Notes under the pieces: model-generated
The model's database searches: none
What the model was told of the DNA's origin: nothing
The model's input: the letters and a program-made list of their open reading frames with translations, nothing else
Translations under genes and position numbers: made by a program
From: Planctomycetota bacterium
GTDB lineage: Bacteria; Planctomycetota; J058; JAJDCP01
Assembly (NCBI GenBank): GCA_029260765.1
Contig: JAJDCP010000156.1
Location: 1 to 35,866 of the forward strand
Direction of reading: 5' to 3'
Length of the DNA stretch: 35,866 nt
Shown: piece by piece, positions 15,471-23,261 of the stretch
Layout: each line of letters begins with the position of its first letter
How positions within the stretch are numbered: the stretch's first letter is position 1

Positions 15471-15498
15471 TCACTCGCGCTGCACGACCGGCTCCAGC
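15471..15498 (+). repeat. 28-bp direct repeat, right copy
   Basis: Identical to 12537-12564. It overlaps the 3' end of the DsbD-alpha-like gene, including its stop codon. Confidence 0.85.
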
Positions 15499-16022
15499 TC
15501 GTAAGGTCCTGGCCCGGGTTGGCTGGTGCAGCTTGGCGCGGGCACACGGATCAGCAGATCGTCGATCCTGCAACAGGCTTGGCTGTCGCAGGCCTGCGCG
15601 TTGATCAAGATCACGGTCTCGTCGTCGGAGACACGGCGCACCGGCACGGCGAAGTGGGCGGTGCCTTCGAATCCCCAGGTGTACCAGAAGATGTCGGGGT
15701 CGGAGAGATCCTTCGGCGGCGTCTGCAACCACACGCCGGCAGTCTCCAGGCCGCCGCAGAGCTCGATGCGGGTGGGGGCCTCGACCTCGGGGTGCTCGTC
15801 TCCGCTGGCGCGCCGTGCGCGTTCGATGTTGTCGATCGCGTAGCTGTGCCAGCCGGGCGCGTGGCGCACCTCGACCAGCAGCGTGGTCCCCACCAGCGCC
15901 GCGCGGTAGCTGAGCACGGTGCCTTCCCGCCGTTGTACGTCTTGAGGGGCACTCCAATTCTGCGCCTGTGCCCAGCCGAGAGCCAGGGTCAGGAGCAGGG
16001 CGGTTGTGAGCAGCCTCCTCAC
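15471..16022 (-). CDS. Secreted DsbD-alpha-like domain protein
   Basis: 183 residues with a signal peptide (LLTTALLLTLALGWAQA, 4-20). The rest resembles the N-terminal periplasmic domain of DsbD: GWHSYAIDN at 57-65, a P...PTRIEL strand, FWYTWGFEGTAHFAVPV, and a late cysteine cluster INAQACDSQACC with Cys145, Cys150 and Cys151. In DsbD this domain passes electrons to periplasmic thiol partners. Here there is no DsbD membrane domain. The start overlaps the last 4 bases of the thioredoxin-PDZ gene (ATGA), so the two are translated together and probably act in the same periplasmic thiol pathway. Its last codons coincide with the 28-bp direct repeat. Confidence 0.75.
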   Translation of the reverse strand: MRRLLTTALLLTLALGWAQAQNWSAPQDVQRREGTVLSYRAALVGTTLLVEVRHAPGWHSYAIDNIERARRASGDEHPEVEAPTRIELCGGLETAGVWLQTPPKDLSDPDIFWYTWGFEGTAHFAVPVRRVSDDETVILINAQACDSQACCRIDDLLIRVPAPSCTSQPGPGPYELEPVVQRE

Positions 16023-17266
16023 TGCGACTCCTTCCGGAAATTGAGCTTCTCTGAGTCGATCTGCATCGTGAGCTCTTTTCCCTCGCGCAGAAGTTTGACC
16101 TCGATCACCGAACCGGCGACCTTGGTCAGCTTGATAAACAAGTGGCAGCTCTGGGTCAGCTCGCTCCGTGTCTCCCCGTCGACCTCGAAGATGATGTCCC
16201 CCACCTCGAGCTCATGCACGTTGAGCGCGCGTGCGGTGACCTGCACCTCGGTGACCTCGCTGGCGAAGCCCTCGGGATCGAGACCGAGCGCTTCCTTCTC
16301 CGCGCCGGCCAGCGGGCGGTTCTTGAAGTAGACCAGCGGCTCAACGCTCCAATAGCGGTCGTACAGGTCCGTCCACCACCACTCCTGTCCCAGAGCGAGC
16401 TCGAGCACCACGGGCTGATCGGCCCGACGCACGGTCAGCTGCAGCTGTGTCGCCTTGCGGTCCACCTTGTTGAGGGCATGCTGCAGGTCCCCGAAAGTCA
16501 GCACGGGCGTGCCTTCCAGGGCGGTGATGCAGTCTTCGGCTTGCAGCCCGGCGGCCAGGGCGGCGTCGCTGGCTCTCTCCACGACCAGGCCGCGAGGGAC
16601 GTCGAGATGGATGCCGAGCCGGCGGATGTCCGGATAGACGAACATGGTCTGGACGCGGTCCGAGGGCCCCGAACGCTCCTGCTCTTGCAGCCGATAGTCG
16701 GAGATGATGTGGCATTCCACACAGCGTCCCCATTGCACGATGTGTTCGTTCAAGAGCGGAATGTCCCGGGGAAAGCTGGGCTCGGGGCGGGGTTGGGGCT
16801 CCAACTCGCCGGCCTGGTACTTGCGATGTTGCTCGAGCCCCAGCTCCATGGCCAGGTCGAAGCTGTCCGTATTGAGGTACGCGTCGGGACCCGTTGCGTC
16901 CCGGCCGCCGTAGCGCAGATAGATCTGCTCATCGGCGTTCATGGCGAAGTAGTAGAGGGCGTTGTGTCCGTCGAAGGAGAACAGACCGATGTCGATGCCG
17001 GTCATGTCCTTGATCCGGGCACAGACAAACTGAGAGAGCAACTGACCGCGGGGCGAATCGACTTTGGAATGCACAACCTGCGCATCGAAGTGGCGGCAGG
17101 CCATTCACGGCACGCAGCGGAAGGAGATCAGCAGGGGCTTGCCGGTCTCGCGGGCCTCCTCAAGGGCTGACGAATAGTCGCTGTGCCAGTAGATCTTTTG
17201 GGCCTGCAGCGAGAAAAACGGAGCCAGCAACAGGGCCAGCAACAGGGATCGTGTCCGGTTATGCAT
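16019..17266 (-). CDS. Thioredoxin-like CXXCH double-PDZ protein, candidate selenoprotein
   Basis: 415 codons from an ATG at 17266 behind GGAGG, with one in-frame TGA at 17105-17107 (position 54). Residues 1-22 are a signal peptide. A thioredoxin-like segment follows: YSSALEEARETGKPLLISFR then Cys51-Val-Pro-U54. The TGA falls exactly where the second Cys of a CxxC redox motif belongs. The fold continues after it (FDAQVVHSKV, NADEQIYLRYGGRDA). Cys182-Val-Glu-Cys185-His186 is a c-type haem-binding motif. Two PDZ domains follow, about 205-275 and 325-405. A hairpin at 17069-17085 fits bacterial SECIS. The gene ends in an ordinary TGA, so recoding would be local. Without read-through, only a 53-residue stub and a leaderless rest would be made. 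A nonsense mutation is the alternative. Confidence 0.75.
17069..17085 (-). promoter_or_regulatory. bSECIS-like hairpin after the in-frame TGA (thioredoxin-PDZ gene)
   Basis: On the minus strand ATGCGCA and TGTGCAT form 7 pairs (one G-U) around loop GGT. The hairpin starts 19 bases after the TGA, and the loop begins with G 26 bases after it, within the known bacterial SECIS range. Loop GGU is like the E. coli fdhF element (GGUC). The bulged U is absent. Confidence 0.55.
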
Positions 17267-17404
17267 AGCGCCTCCTCGGTTGAGTGCTGGCGATGATGGA
17301 GCAAGCCGCGTGCCGGCGCGTGCATCGCGGCCAGCGCCGCGGCTGCGCTGGGGAACGTCACCATCCGGTGCAGCCAGGCGGGCGAGGCCGCTACCTTGGG
17401 AGCA

Positions 17405-17875
17405 TCAGCGTTCGAGCAACATCACAAACACGCGCAGGCTGTCGTTGGCGCGGTAGTATTGCAGCGCAGGTCGGGAGGGGCCCCCCTGGTCGGAGGTGAA
17501 CATTACGCGCCCGAGGGTGGTCTCGGCGTCCCAATGCCAGACCGCGCTGTCGGCCTGCCACTCTCCGCTGCTGAGCTCGTGACGGGTCTCTGTGCCGTCT
17601 GGCATCTTCCGATCGATGCGGTAGAAGACCAGGCGCTCCCGATCGGGCATCCGTTCCAACTCTCGCTGGAACAACTCCATATTGTCGGGGAAGCCTGTGC
17701 TCAGGGCGGCGTCCAGGGCAGCACACTGGGCGACATCGGCGTCGTCGAACTGGTTGCGCGCCAGCAGGCGTTCGTGGGCTCCGGACCAGAAGATCCAAAT
17801 GACCAGCAGAGCCAGTGCGGCGAGCAGCAAGAGGCTGATCGCCAGGGCCAGACGTCGACGTTTTTTGGCGGGCAT
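17405..17875 (-). CDS. Membrane-anchored protein of unknown function
   Basis: 156 residues. A basic start (PAKKRRR) is followed by one transmembrane helix (LALAISLLLLAALALLVIWIFW, about 8-30), then a soluble domain of about 125 residues. That domain shows charged helices (ELFQRELERMPDRERL) and a beta-rich C-terminal half ending in LRVFVMLLER. It is probably a signal-anchored periplasmic protein. AAGGAG lies 5 bases before the ATG. It stands 138 bases upstream of the thioredoxin-PDZ gene on the same strand and could be cotranscribed with it. I do not recognise a family. Confidence 0.7.
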   Translation of the reverse strand: MPAKKRRRLALAISLLLLAALALLVIWIFWSGAHERLLARNQFDDADVAQCAALDAALSTGFPDNMELFQRELERMPDRERLVFYRIDRKMPDGTETRHELSSGEWQADSAVWHWDAETTLGRVMFTSDQGGPSRPALQYYRANDSLRVFVMLLER

Positions 17876-17910
17876 CGGAGCTCCTTGGCGCGTGTATGAC
17901 TAGCCCGAGA

Positions 17911-18489
17911 TCAGCTGCTGTAGGCCTTGAGAACGCGGGCCCGGTGGGCCGGATCCCGTACCACGCCCAAGCGGTCGGCCAGGGCCAGAGAAAAATCCAG
18001 CCAGGCATCTGCGCGCGCCGTGATGCAATTGCCATCGAGGCTGATGCGTGCGTCGCACAAGCGCACGTCCCGCAGCCAGGGGGCGAGGAAATCACGGGCC
18101 TCGGGGCCGAACCCGTGGGAGCATCGGCGGCCCGCCAACAATCCCGCCCGGGCGAGCAGGAATGGGCCCGCGCAGATGGCACCGAACACCGCGCCATGGC
18201 TGGCGAGCGCTTTGAGCTGGGCATACAGAGGCTCGTGATCAAAAACCGACTTGAAGTCGCCTCCGGGGACGAGCACCACCGCATAGTGGCGGGGATCGAT
18301 GTCCGCGATGGCCGCGTGGGAACGGAAGATCAGGCCTGAGTGTCCTCGGTGGTCTTTGCCGTCTGGCGTCACCGTTTCCACAGGCAGTTGCGGGTGGAGC
18401 AATTGGGCGGCCAGGAGAATCTCGAACTCGATGCAGCCCGGGTAGAGAACCACCAGGGTCTTCGGGCCGCGGGCCTCTCGGTTTTCCAT
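17911..18489 (-). CDS. DJ-1/PfpI family protein
   Basis: 192 residues, the usual size for a single DJ-1/PfpI domain. The start TLVVLYPGCIEFEILLAAQLL carries the conserved acidic residue of the active site. VLVPGGDF follows. The nucleophile elbow GAICAGPFLLARAGLL contains the candidate catalytic cysteine, and RRCSHGF follows it. Family members include glyoxalases, amidases, proteases and transcription regulators; there is no AraC-like DNA-binding domain here, so a metabolic or stress role is more likely. It is divergent from the Lys/Ala-rich protein gene. Confidence 0.88.
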   Translation of the reverse strand: MENREARGPKTLVVLYPGCIEFEILLAAQLLHPQLPVETVTPDGKDHRGHSGLIFRSHAAIADIDPRHYAVVLVPGGDFKSVFDHEPLYAQLKALASHGAVFGAICAGPFLLARAGLLAGRRCSHGFGPEARDFLAPWLRDVRLCDARISLDGNCITARADAWLDFSLALADRLGVVRDPAHRARVLKAYSS

Positions 18490-18519
18490 ACTTTTCTACA
18501 TTCCCACCGGGTGCAGTCC

Positions 18520-18532
18520 GCAACATTCTTGC
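18520..18532. promoter_or_regulatory. GCAA-N5-TTGC inverted repeat, copy 1
   Basis: GCAACATTCTTGC lies 31 bases upstream of the DJ-1-like gene start. A second copy differing by one base lies at 18664-18676, in front of the divergent gene. It may be an operator shared by the two genes. Confidence 0.35.
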
Positions 18533-18663
18533 AGGGAAGGTACACGATCGCAGCCGGGGTTGCTGCGAGATCCTTCATGCGAGGCTGTCTCGGGTTGAGG
18601 AGCCGGCCCTGGTGAAGGCGTCGATAACTGCGGCTTGTCGGGGGGATGTAGTAGACTGGTCCA

Positions 18664-18676
18664 GCAACGTTCTTGC
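18664..18676. promoter_or_regulatory. GCAA-N5-TTGC inverted repeat, copy 2
   Basis: GCAACGTTCTTGC lies 25 bases before the start codon of the Lys/Ala-rich gene, in the same form as copy 1. Confidence 0.35.
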
Positions 18677-18701
18677 ACTTACTGGCAAGGGGAGGCTGGG
18701 C

Positions 18702-20327
18702 ATGGCTGCGAAGGACAAGAAGCTGGCTGCCAAGAAGAAGGTTGGTGGGGCTGCCAAAAAATCTGCAGCCAAAAAACCTGCCAAGAAGAAGGCTGTCTCC
18801 AAAGAGACGACCGAACAGAAGAAGGTTTCGGCGAGCACGAAGGGTGTAGCAACGAAATCCGTTGCAAAGAAACCTACCAAGAAAAAACCTGCCGCCCCGA
18901 AGGCGGCGACAAAGAAAACCTCCAGCAAGAAGAAAGCTCCCGCTAAGAAGAAAACCGCTGCCAAGCAGGCAGTCCCCACAAAGGCCGGGACCGCCAAGGC
19001 AGTCAAGAAGGCGGCGACCAAGAAAACTGTCGCCAAGAAGAGCGCGAAGACCAAAGCAGCGGGCGCGGCGCAAGCCGTGAAGAAGAAAGCCGCGAGCACG
19101 CCGAAGCCCGCCAGGAAAAAGAAGGCGCCTGCTGCCAAGAATGCCGCAAAGGCGCCCGCCGAACCAAAGGCAGCGGCAGCGCCAAAGAGTGCTGCCAGCA
19201 GCGAGCAAGCCGCAGAGCTGAAGAAGCTGCGTGCTGCCCTGGCAAGCGAGCAGCAGGCGTTGCTTGCCGAACGGGAGAAAGCTCGTGTGGCCGTCGAAAC
19301 GGCAGAAGCCATGCGCCTCGAAGCAAAGAAGGCGAGCGAGGCCGCGCAGAAGGAAAGCAAGGCCGCGCAGAAGCTGAAAGAGGCCAGCGAGGGCAAGATC
19401 CGGCAGGCGCAAACGCGCGTGCAGGCGGTACGTGAAGACGCCGAGAAACGCATCCGGGCGACCAAAGAGACGGCAGAGACGCAGGTTCGCGAAGAGCGTG
19501 ATCGCCTGCAGGCAGAGATCGCTGGTTGGCGTGCCGAACGTTCGAAGACGCGCGCAGATGAGCAGACACGCAGACTGACGACTCAGGCTGAGCTTGCCAA
19601 GACGCGCCAGCTTGCAGAGGACGCTCAGGCGGCCCTGGCTACAGCACAAGAGCAGCTGCTGGCCGCGCAGATGGAAGCGAGCGCGGCGGCCGATCGAGCC
19701 CAGAGCGCTGAGCAGGAAAGCGCAAACCAGATCCAGGCAGCCAACGCTCGGGCTCTGGCAGCCGAGCAGGAGAGCAAGAACCTGGTGGCGGCGGCCCAGC
19801 AGGCGGCGAGGGAGGAGGCGCAGAGCGCGCGTGCCACGCTGCAGGAAGTCCTCGCCGAGTCCGCCGGCTGGCGGGCTGAAGCCGAGAGCGCGCAGCGATT
19901 GGCTGAAGAAGAGCAGAAGAAGGCGGAGCAAGAGGCGCAACGGGTCGCGGGTCTGCGTGCGCAGATCGCTGCCTGGCAGGCAGAGCTGGCTGAGGCCCAG
20001 CGGGCGCTGGAGATTTCGCGTGCCACCGTCGAACAATACCAGCAGAAGATCGAAGAGCTCGAACAGGCCAACCAGAGTCTGCACCAGCATGTCCCAGCCG
20101 GCGGTGGACAGGCCTCCGAGTTGTACCCCGGCGACGTCGCCTGCCCGAAGTGCCAGGGGTCCATGCACGAGAAGCTTGACCGTGGCGTGACCGTTGACGT
20201 CTGTAAAGGCTGCGGCGGGGTCTACTTCGACGAGGGCGAAGTCGAGAAGATGGTCAGGTCGATGCAGCTCACCCGCGCACCCCAGGAACAGCAGAGTTGG
20301 CTCAGGCGGTTGTTCCGCAAGGCTTGA
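18702..20327 (+). CDS. Lys/Ala-rich coiled-coil protein with C-terminal zinc finger
   Basis: 541 residues from the ATG at 18702, behind GGGGAGG; an upstream in-frame ATG at 18612 has no such site. There are three regions. Residues 1-170 are a histone-H1-like tail of AKK, KPAKKK and TKK repeats, expected to bind DNA. Residues about 175-475 are a long Ala/Glu/Gln-rich coiled coil (KLRAALASEQQALLAEREKA onward). The C-terminus carries a TFIIB-type zinc ribbon: CPKC, GVTVDVCKGCGGVYFDEGE. I infer a nucleoid- or chromosome-associated architectural protein. Each part is known separately; I do not recall this order as a described family. Confidence 0.85.
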   Translation: MAAKDKKLAAKKKVGGAAKKSAAKKPAKKKAVSKETTEQKKVSASTKGVATKSVAKKPTKKKPAAPKAATKKTSSKKKAPAKKKTAAKQAVPTKAGTAKAVKKAATKKTVAKKSAKTKAAGAAQAVKKKAASTPKPARKKKAPAAKNAAKAPAEPKAAAAPKSAASSEQAAELKKLRAALASEQQALLAEREKARVAVETAEAMRLEAKKASEAAQKESKAAQKLKEASEGKIRQAQTRVQAVREDAEKRIRATKETAETQVREERDRLQAEIAGWRAERSKTRADEQTRRLTTQAELAKTRQLAEDAQAALATAQEQLLAAQMEASAAADRAQSAEQESANQIQAANARALAAEQESKNLVAAAQQAAREEAQSARATLQEVLAESAGWRAEAESAQRLAEEEQKKAEQEAQRVAGLRAQIAAWQAELAEAQRALEISRATVEQYQQKIEELEQANQSLHQHVPAGGGQASELYPGDVACPKCQGSMHEKLDRGVTVDVCKGCGGVYFDEGEVEKMVRSMQLTRAPQEQQSWLRRLFRKA

Positions 20328-20441
20328 GCGCCCCCCATAGCACCAAGCGTCCCTCGCTGGACAGTGGCCCCGCAGCGTTGCCGCGGTTGCGGTCCACCAG
20401 CCGGCGGCTGCGCAGCCTGATGAGCGAATTCCTCGGCCGTT

Positions 20442-20450
20442 TGGTAGAAT
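20442..20450 (+). promoter_or_regulatory. Extended -10 promoter candidate for the DHH gene
   Basis: TGGTAGAAT fits the extended -10 pattern TGnTANAAT. No good -35 is seen, which such promoters can lack. The next start codon is about 90 bases downstream. Confidence 0.4.
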
Positions 20451-20542
20451 AGGTCCATCCTGATCTGCAGTGGGACGAGCGCCTCGCTTTGGTGGTGGCT
20501 GCCCGCGCACCGACCTTCGATTCCTTGACCTAGGGAGCCAGC

Positions 20543-21478
20543 ATGAGCGAAGGACCGTTCCGCCTCGTCACCCGCAGCGACTTCGACGGACTCGTCTGCG
20601 CCGTGCTCCTTCGCGAGCGCGACCTGATCGACGACATCCTGTTCGTGCATCCCAAAGACATGCAGGATGGCAAGATCGAGATCAGCGGCCGCGACATCAC
20701 GACCAATCTGCCCTACGTAGAGGGCGTTCATCTGGCATTCGACCACCACCTCTCCGAGACCCAACGACTCGGCAGCGAGCTGCCCGACAACCTGATCATC
20801 GATCCGAATGCCCCCTCCGCCGCCCGGGTGGTCTACAACCACTATGGAGGCAAAGAGGCCTTCCCAAAAGTCGGCGACGACATGCTCGAGGCGGTAGACA
20901 AGGCGGACTCGGCGCAGTTCAGCAAGGAAGAGATCCTCGAGCCTACCGGTTGGGTGTTGCTGAACTACCTGATGGATCCGCGCACCGGACTGGGCCGTTT
21001 CCGTGAGTTCCGCATCGCGAACTATGAGCTGATGATGGAGCTCATCCAGTACTGCCGTGACCACAGCGTGGCAGAGATCCTGGCTCTGCCCGATGTCAGG
21101 GAGCGGGTGAAGCTCTATTTCGAACACCAGGGCCAGGCCCACGAGCAGATCGAGCGCTGTGCGCGGCGGCAGAAGAACCTGGTCGTTCTCGACCTGCGCG
21201 AAGAAGAGACCATTTGGGCGACCAACCGCTTTTTCATCTATGCACTATTCCCGATGTGCAACATCTCGATGCATGTGATGTGGGGCAAAGCGAAGCAGAA
21301 CATCGTCTTTGCTATCGGCAAGAGCATCCTCGACCGGAGCTCGAAGACAGACGTGGGGAACCTCTGCCTGGGCTACGGCGGGGGCGGACACAATGCCGCC
21401 GGCACCTGTCAGATCGACCTCGAACAGGCCGAGACCACCAAGCAGAAGCTGATCGAAGCCATGCTCGCCGACGGCTAG
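20543..21478 (+). CDS. DHH-family phosphoesterase (exopolyphosphatase-like)
   Basis: 311 residues with the DHH/DHHA1 architecture. RSDFDGLVCA at 11-20 holds the first metal-binding aspartates, DHHLSE at 67-72 is the name-giving motif, and GYGGGGHNAAGTCQI near the C-terminus is the DHHA1 substrate-binding loop. Relatives hydrolyse oligonucleotides, cyclic dinucleotide products or short polyphosphates with Mn2+. This sequence lacks the NrnA-type length and domain extras, so I keep the general name. AGGGAG lies 5 bases before the ATG. The C39-like gene follows after 3 bases and is probably in the same operon. Confidence 0.88.
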   Translation: MSEGPFRLVTRSDFDGLVCAVLLRERDLIDDILFVHPKDMQDGKIEISGRDITTNLPYVEGVHLAFDHHLSETQRLGSELPDNLIIDPNAPSAARVVYNHYGGKEAFPKVGDDMLEAVDKADSAQFSKEEILEPTGWVLLNYLMDPRTGLGRFREFRIANYELMMELIQYCRDHSVAEILALPDVRERVKLYFEHQGQAHEQIERCARRQKNLVVLDLREEETIWATNRFFIYALFPMCNISMHVMWGKAKQNIVFAIGKSILDRSSKTDVGNLCLGYGGGGHNAAGTCQIDLEQAETTKQKLIEAMLADG

Positions 21479-21481
21479 GCC

Positions 21482-22180
21482 ATGTCGGCCGCAAGCCCGA
21501 AAAACCGCCGTTGGCTGCGCGGGCTTCTGGCCGCGGCAGGGTTGCTCTTGCTGACCTGCCTGGGCGTCTGGCTCATGCTGTACAGCTCCGTGCGCTATGA
21601 ACCTCTACCCGACACCCTGCCTGCGGAGGCCTGGCCGCCGGGCTTTGCGGCCTTGACCGAGTTTCCGGCCCAGGGACCCAACCAGTGCGGTGCCTACAGC
21701 CTGGCGCTGGCGCTGCATGGCCTGACCGGTCAAGAGCCGGATCGCAGCGCGCTGGTGAACGAGCTGGTCGAGGTAGTCAGCTGGAGCGAGGCGTTGACCG
21801 GAGCACGGCCCTGGACGCTGGTCGACGCGGTGCGCACACGGCAACTCGGCGAGCAGGGCTGCTCTGCCTCGGACGTGCCCGAGGCGCGGCGCCTCGATCT
21901 GGTCCGCAAACACCTGGCGGCGGGGCGGCCGGTCATCCTGCTGCTCGAGAGTGCGCGCGGGATCCAACACTACGTGCTGGCTCTGGGCTACTATCCGGGG
22001 CATGTGGCGCTGTACGATCCCGCCGCCGACCGCACAGCTGCTCCGGACGGCCAAACCCTCGATCTCAATGGCACGCTGGCCGGCAACCGCAGCCTGACTG
22101 AAGGGCAACTGCTTGCGCTCTGGGCCCGTGGTGGAGCGCTCGGCTTGTTCCGCTGGTGGTATCTGCCCGTCGGGTTCTGA
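21482..22180 (+). CDS. Membrane-anchored C39-like cysteine peptidase
   Basis: 232 residues. One transmembrane helix lies at about 13-35 (RGLLAAAGLLLLTCLGVWLML), then an extracytoplasmic papain-like domain. Catalytic candidates are Cys69 in NQCGAYSLALAL, His163 in GIQHYVLALGY and Asp179 in VALYDPAAD, spaced as in C39-like family proteins. There are no ABC transporter domains, so this is not a bacteriocin exporter; the substrate is unknown. The gene starts 4 bases after the DHH gene stop, implying cotranscription. Confidence 0.8.
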   Translation: MSAASPKNRRWLRGLLAAAGLLLLTCLGVWLMLYSSVRYEPLPDTLPAEAWPPGFAALTEFPAQGPNQCGAYSLALALHGLTGQEPDRSALVNELVEVVSWSEALTGARPWTLVDAVRTRQLGEQGCSASDVPEARRLDLVRKHLAAGRPVILLLESARGIQHYVLALGYYPGHVALYDPAADRTAAPDGQTLDLNGTLAGNRSLTEGQLLALWARGGALGLFRWWYLPVGF

Positions 22181-22256
22181 GGGGCGTTGGAGGAGGTTGC
22201 ATCCTCAACGCCCGCTACGCCGCAGCAGCTTGAGACGCCTGCCACAGGCGCACCGT

Positions 22257-23156
22257 TCAGCGTCGGCGTCGCTTGAAGAGGTTGCTGACGATGTGGCCGG
22301 CGATGCTCGGGTTCTCTTGCAGCCGCCGGGTGGCGTAGGCGTACCAGTCCGGGCCATAGGGGATGTACACCCTGAGCCGGTGGCCTCGCTCGATCAGCGC
22401 GGCACGCAGAGGTTCGGCCACCCCGAGCAGCATCTGGAACTCATACGCGTCAGGAGCGAGTCCGCGGCGCGTGATCTCGGCCTCTGCCTGCTCGACCAGG
22501 TAGGGATCGTGGGTGGCGATACCCACGTACTGGCCATTGTCGAGCAGCTTCTGCAGGCAGAGCAGGAACTGCGCGCGCACCTTCTCATAGTCTTGAAAGG
22601 CCACCTCTGGCGGCTCAAGATAGATGCCCTTGCAGAGCCGGGTGACTGGCTTGAGGTCGGCGTAGGCGTCGATGTCGTCCGGAGTGCGCCGCAGGTAGGC
22701 CTGCAGCACGATTCCCACGTTGTCGAAGTCTGCCGCCAGGCTGCGGTAGGCCTGCAGCGTTGCCTCGGTGACGCTCGAGTCTTCCATGTCGATCTGGACG
22801 AAGGTTTCGCCAGCATGTTCGAGGATCTGGCGCATCAGCTTCAGGCAGTGCCCAGCATCGAGATGCAGCCCGAACTGGGTCAGCTTGACCGACAGGCTGG
22901 CGTCGAGCTTCCTGCTCGCGATCGCGTCGAGGGCGTCGAGGGCGTCTTTCAGGAAGGGGGCCGTATCCTCGAGCTTTTCGAGGTTCTCTCCGAGCACATC
23001 AAAGGTCGAGCAGGCCCCGATGGTCTGCAGCCGTTCGACCTCGTCGACGGCTTCGTCCAGAGTCCAGCCCGCTATGTAGCGTCGGGCAAAGCGCCAGACC
23101 AGAGCGCGGGGGACCAGCGGGAGGGTGGCGACAACAGCACGGTGGAAAAGTCCCAT
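22257..23156 (-). CDS. Proline dehydrogenase
   Basis: 299 residues from the ATG at 23156, which has GAGG about 7 bases upstream; a TTG at 23171 is possible. It catalyses FAD-dependent oxidation of L-proline to pyrroline-5-carboxylate. The barrel segments are typical: SVKLTQFGL, FVQIDMEDSSVTEATLQ, GIVLQAYLRRT, RLCKGIYLEPPEVAFQD, IATHDPYLV, and EFQMLLGV. The substrate-contacting C-terminal motif is YIPYGPDWYAYATRRLQENP. It is a monofunctional enzyme without the P5C dehydrogenase or DNA-binding domain of PutA. No proline-catabolism partner is in the window. Confidence 0.92.
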   Translation of the reverse strand: MGLFHRAVVATLPLVPRALVWRFARRYIAGWTLDEAVDEVERLQTIGACSTFDVLGENLEKLEDTAPFLKDALDALDAIASRKLDASLSVKLTQFGLHLDAGHCLKLMRQILEHAGETFVQIDMEDSSVTEATLQAYRSLAADFDNVGIVLQAYLRRTPDDIDAYADLKPVTRLCKGIYLEPPEVAFQDYEKVRAQFLLCLQKLLDNGQYVGIATHDPYLVEQAEAEITRRGLAPDAYEFQMLLGVAEPLRAALIERGHRLRVYIPYGPDWYAYATRRLQENPSIAGHIVSNLFKRRRR

Positions 23157-23261
23157 GGCAGCCTCGGACAACGTTTTCCAGAGTGGACCGCAAACCCTTT
23201 TGGGTTGTCAAGCCCTGCCCCAGGGCTTCTACTTTGGGCCGGTGCATTTGGAGAGATCACT

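Noticed and set aside
18369..20510. 713-residue minus-strand open frame opposite the Lys/Ala-rich gene
   Set aside because: Leu/Phe/Cys-rich repeats arise from the complement of Lys/Ala codons; no start signal is present.
22113..23261. Upstream extension of the ketosynthase-like frame
   Set aside because: It lies antisense to proline dehydrogenase and carries no ketosynthase sequence; the GTG at 23262 with GGAGAG is the better start.
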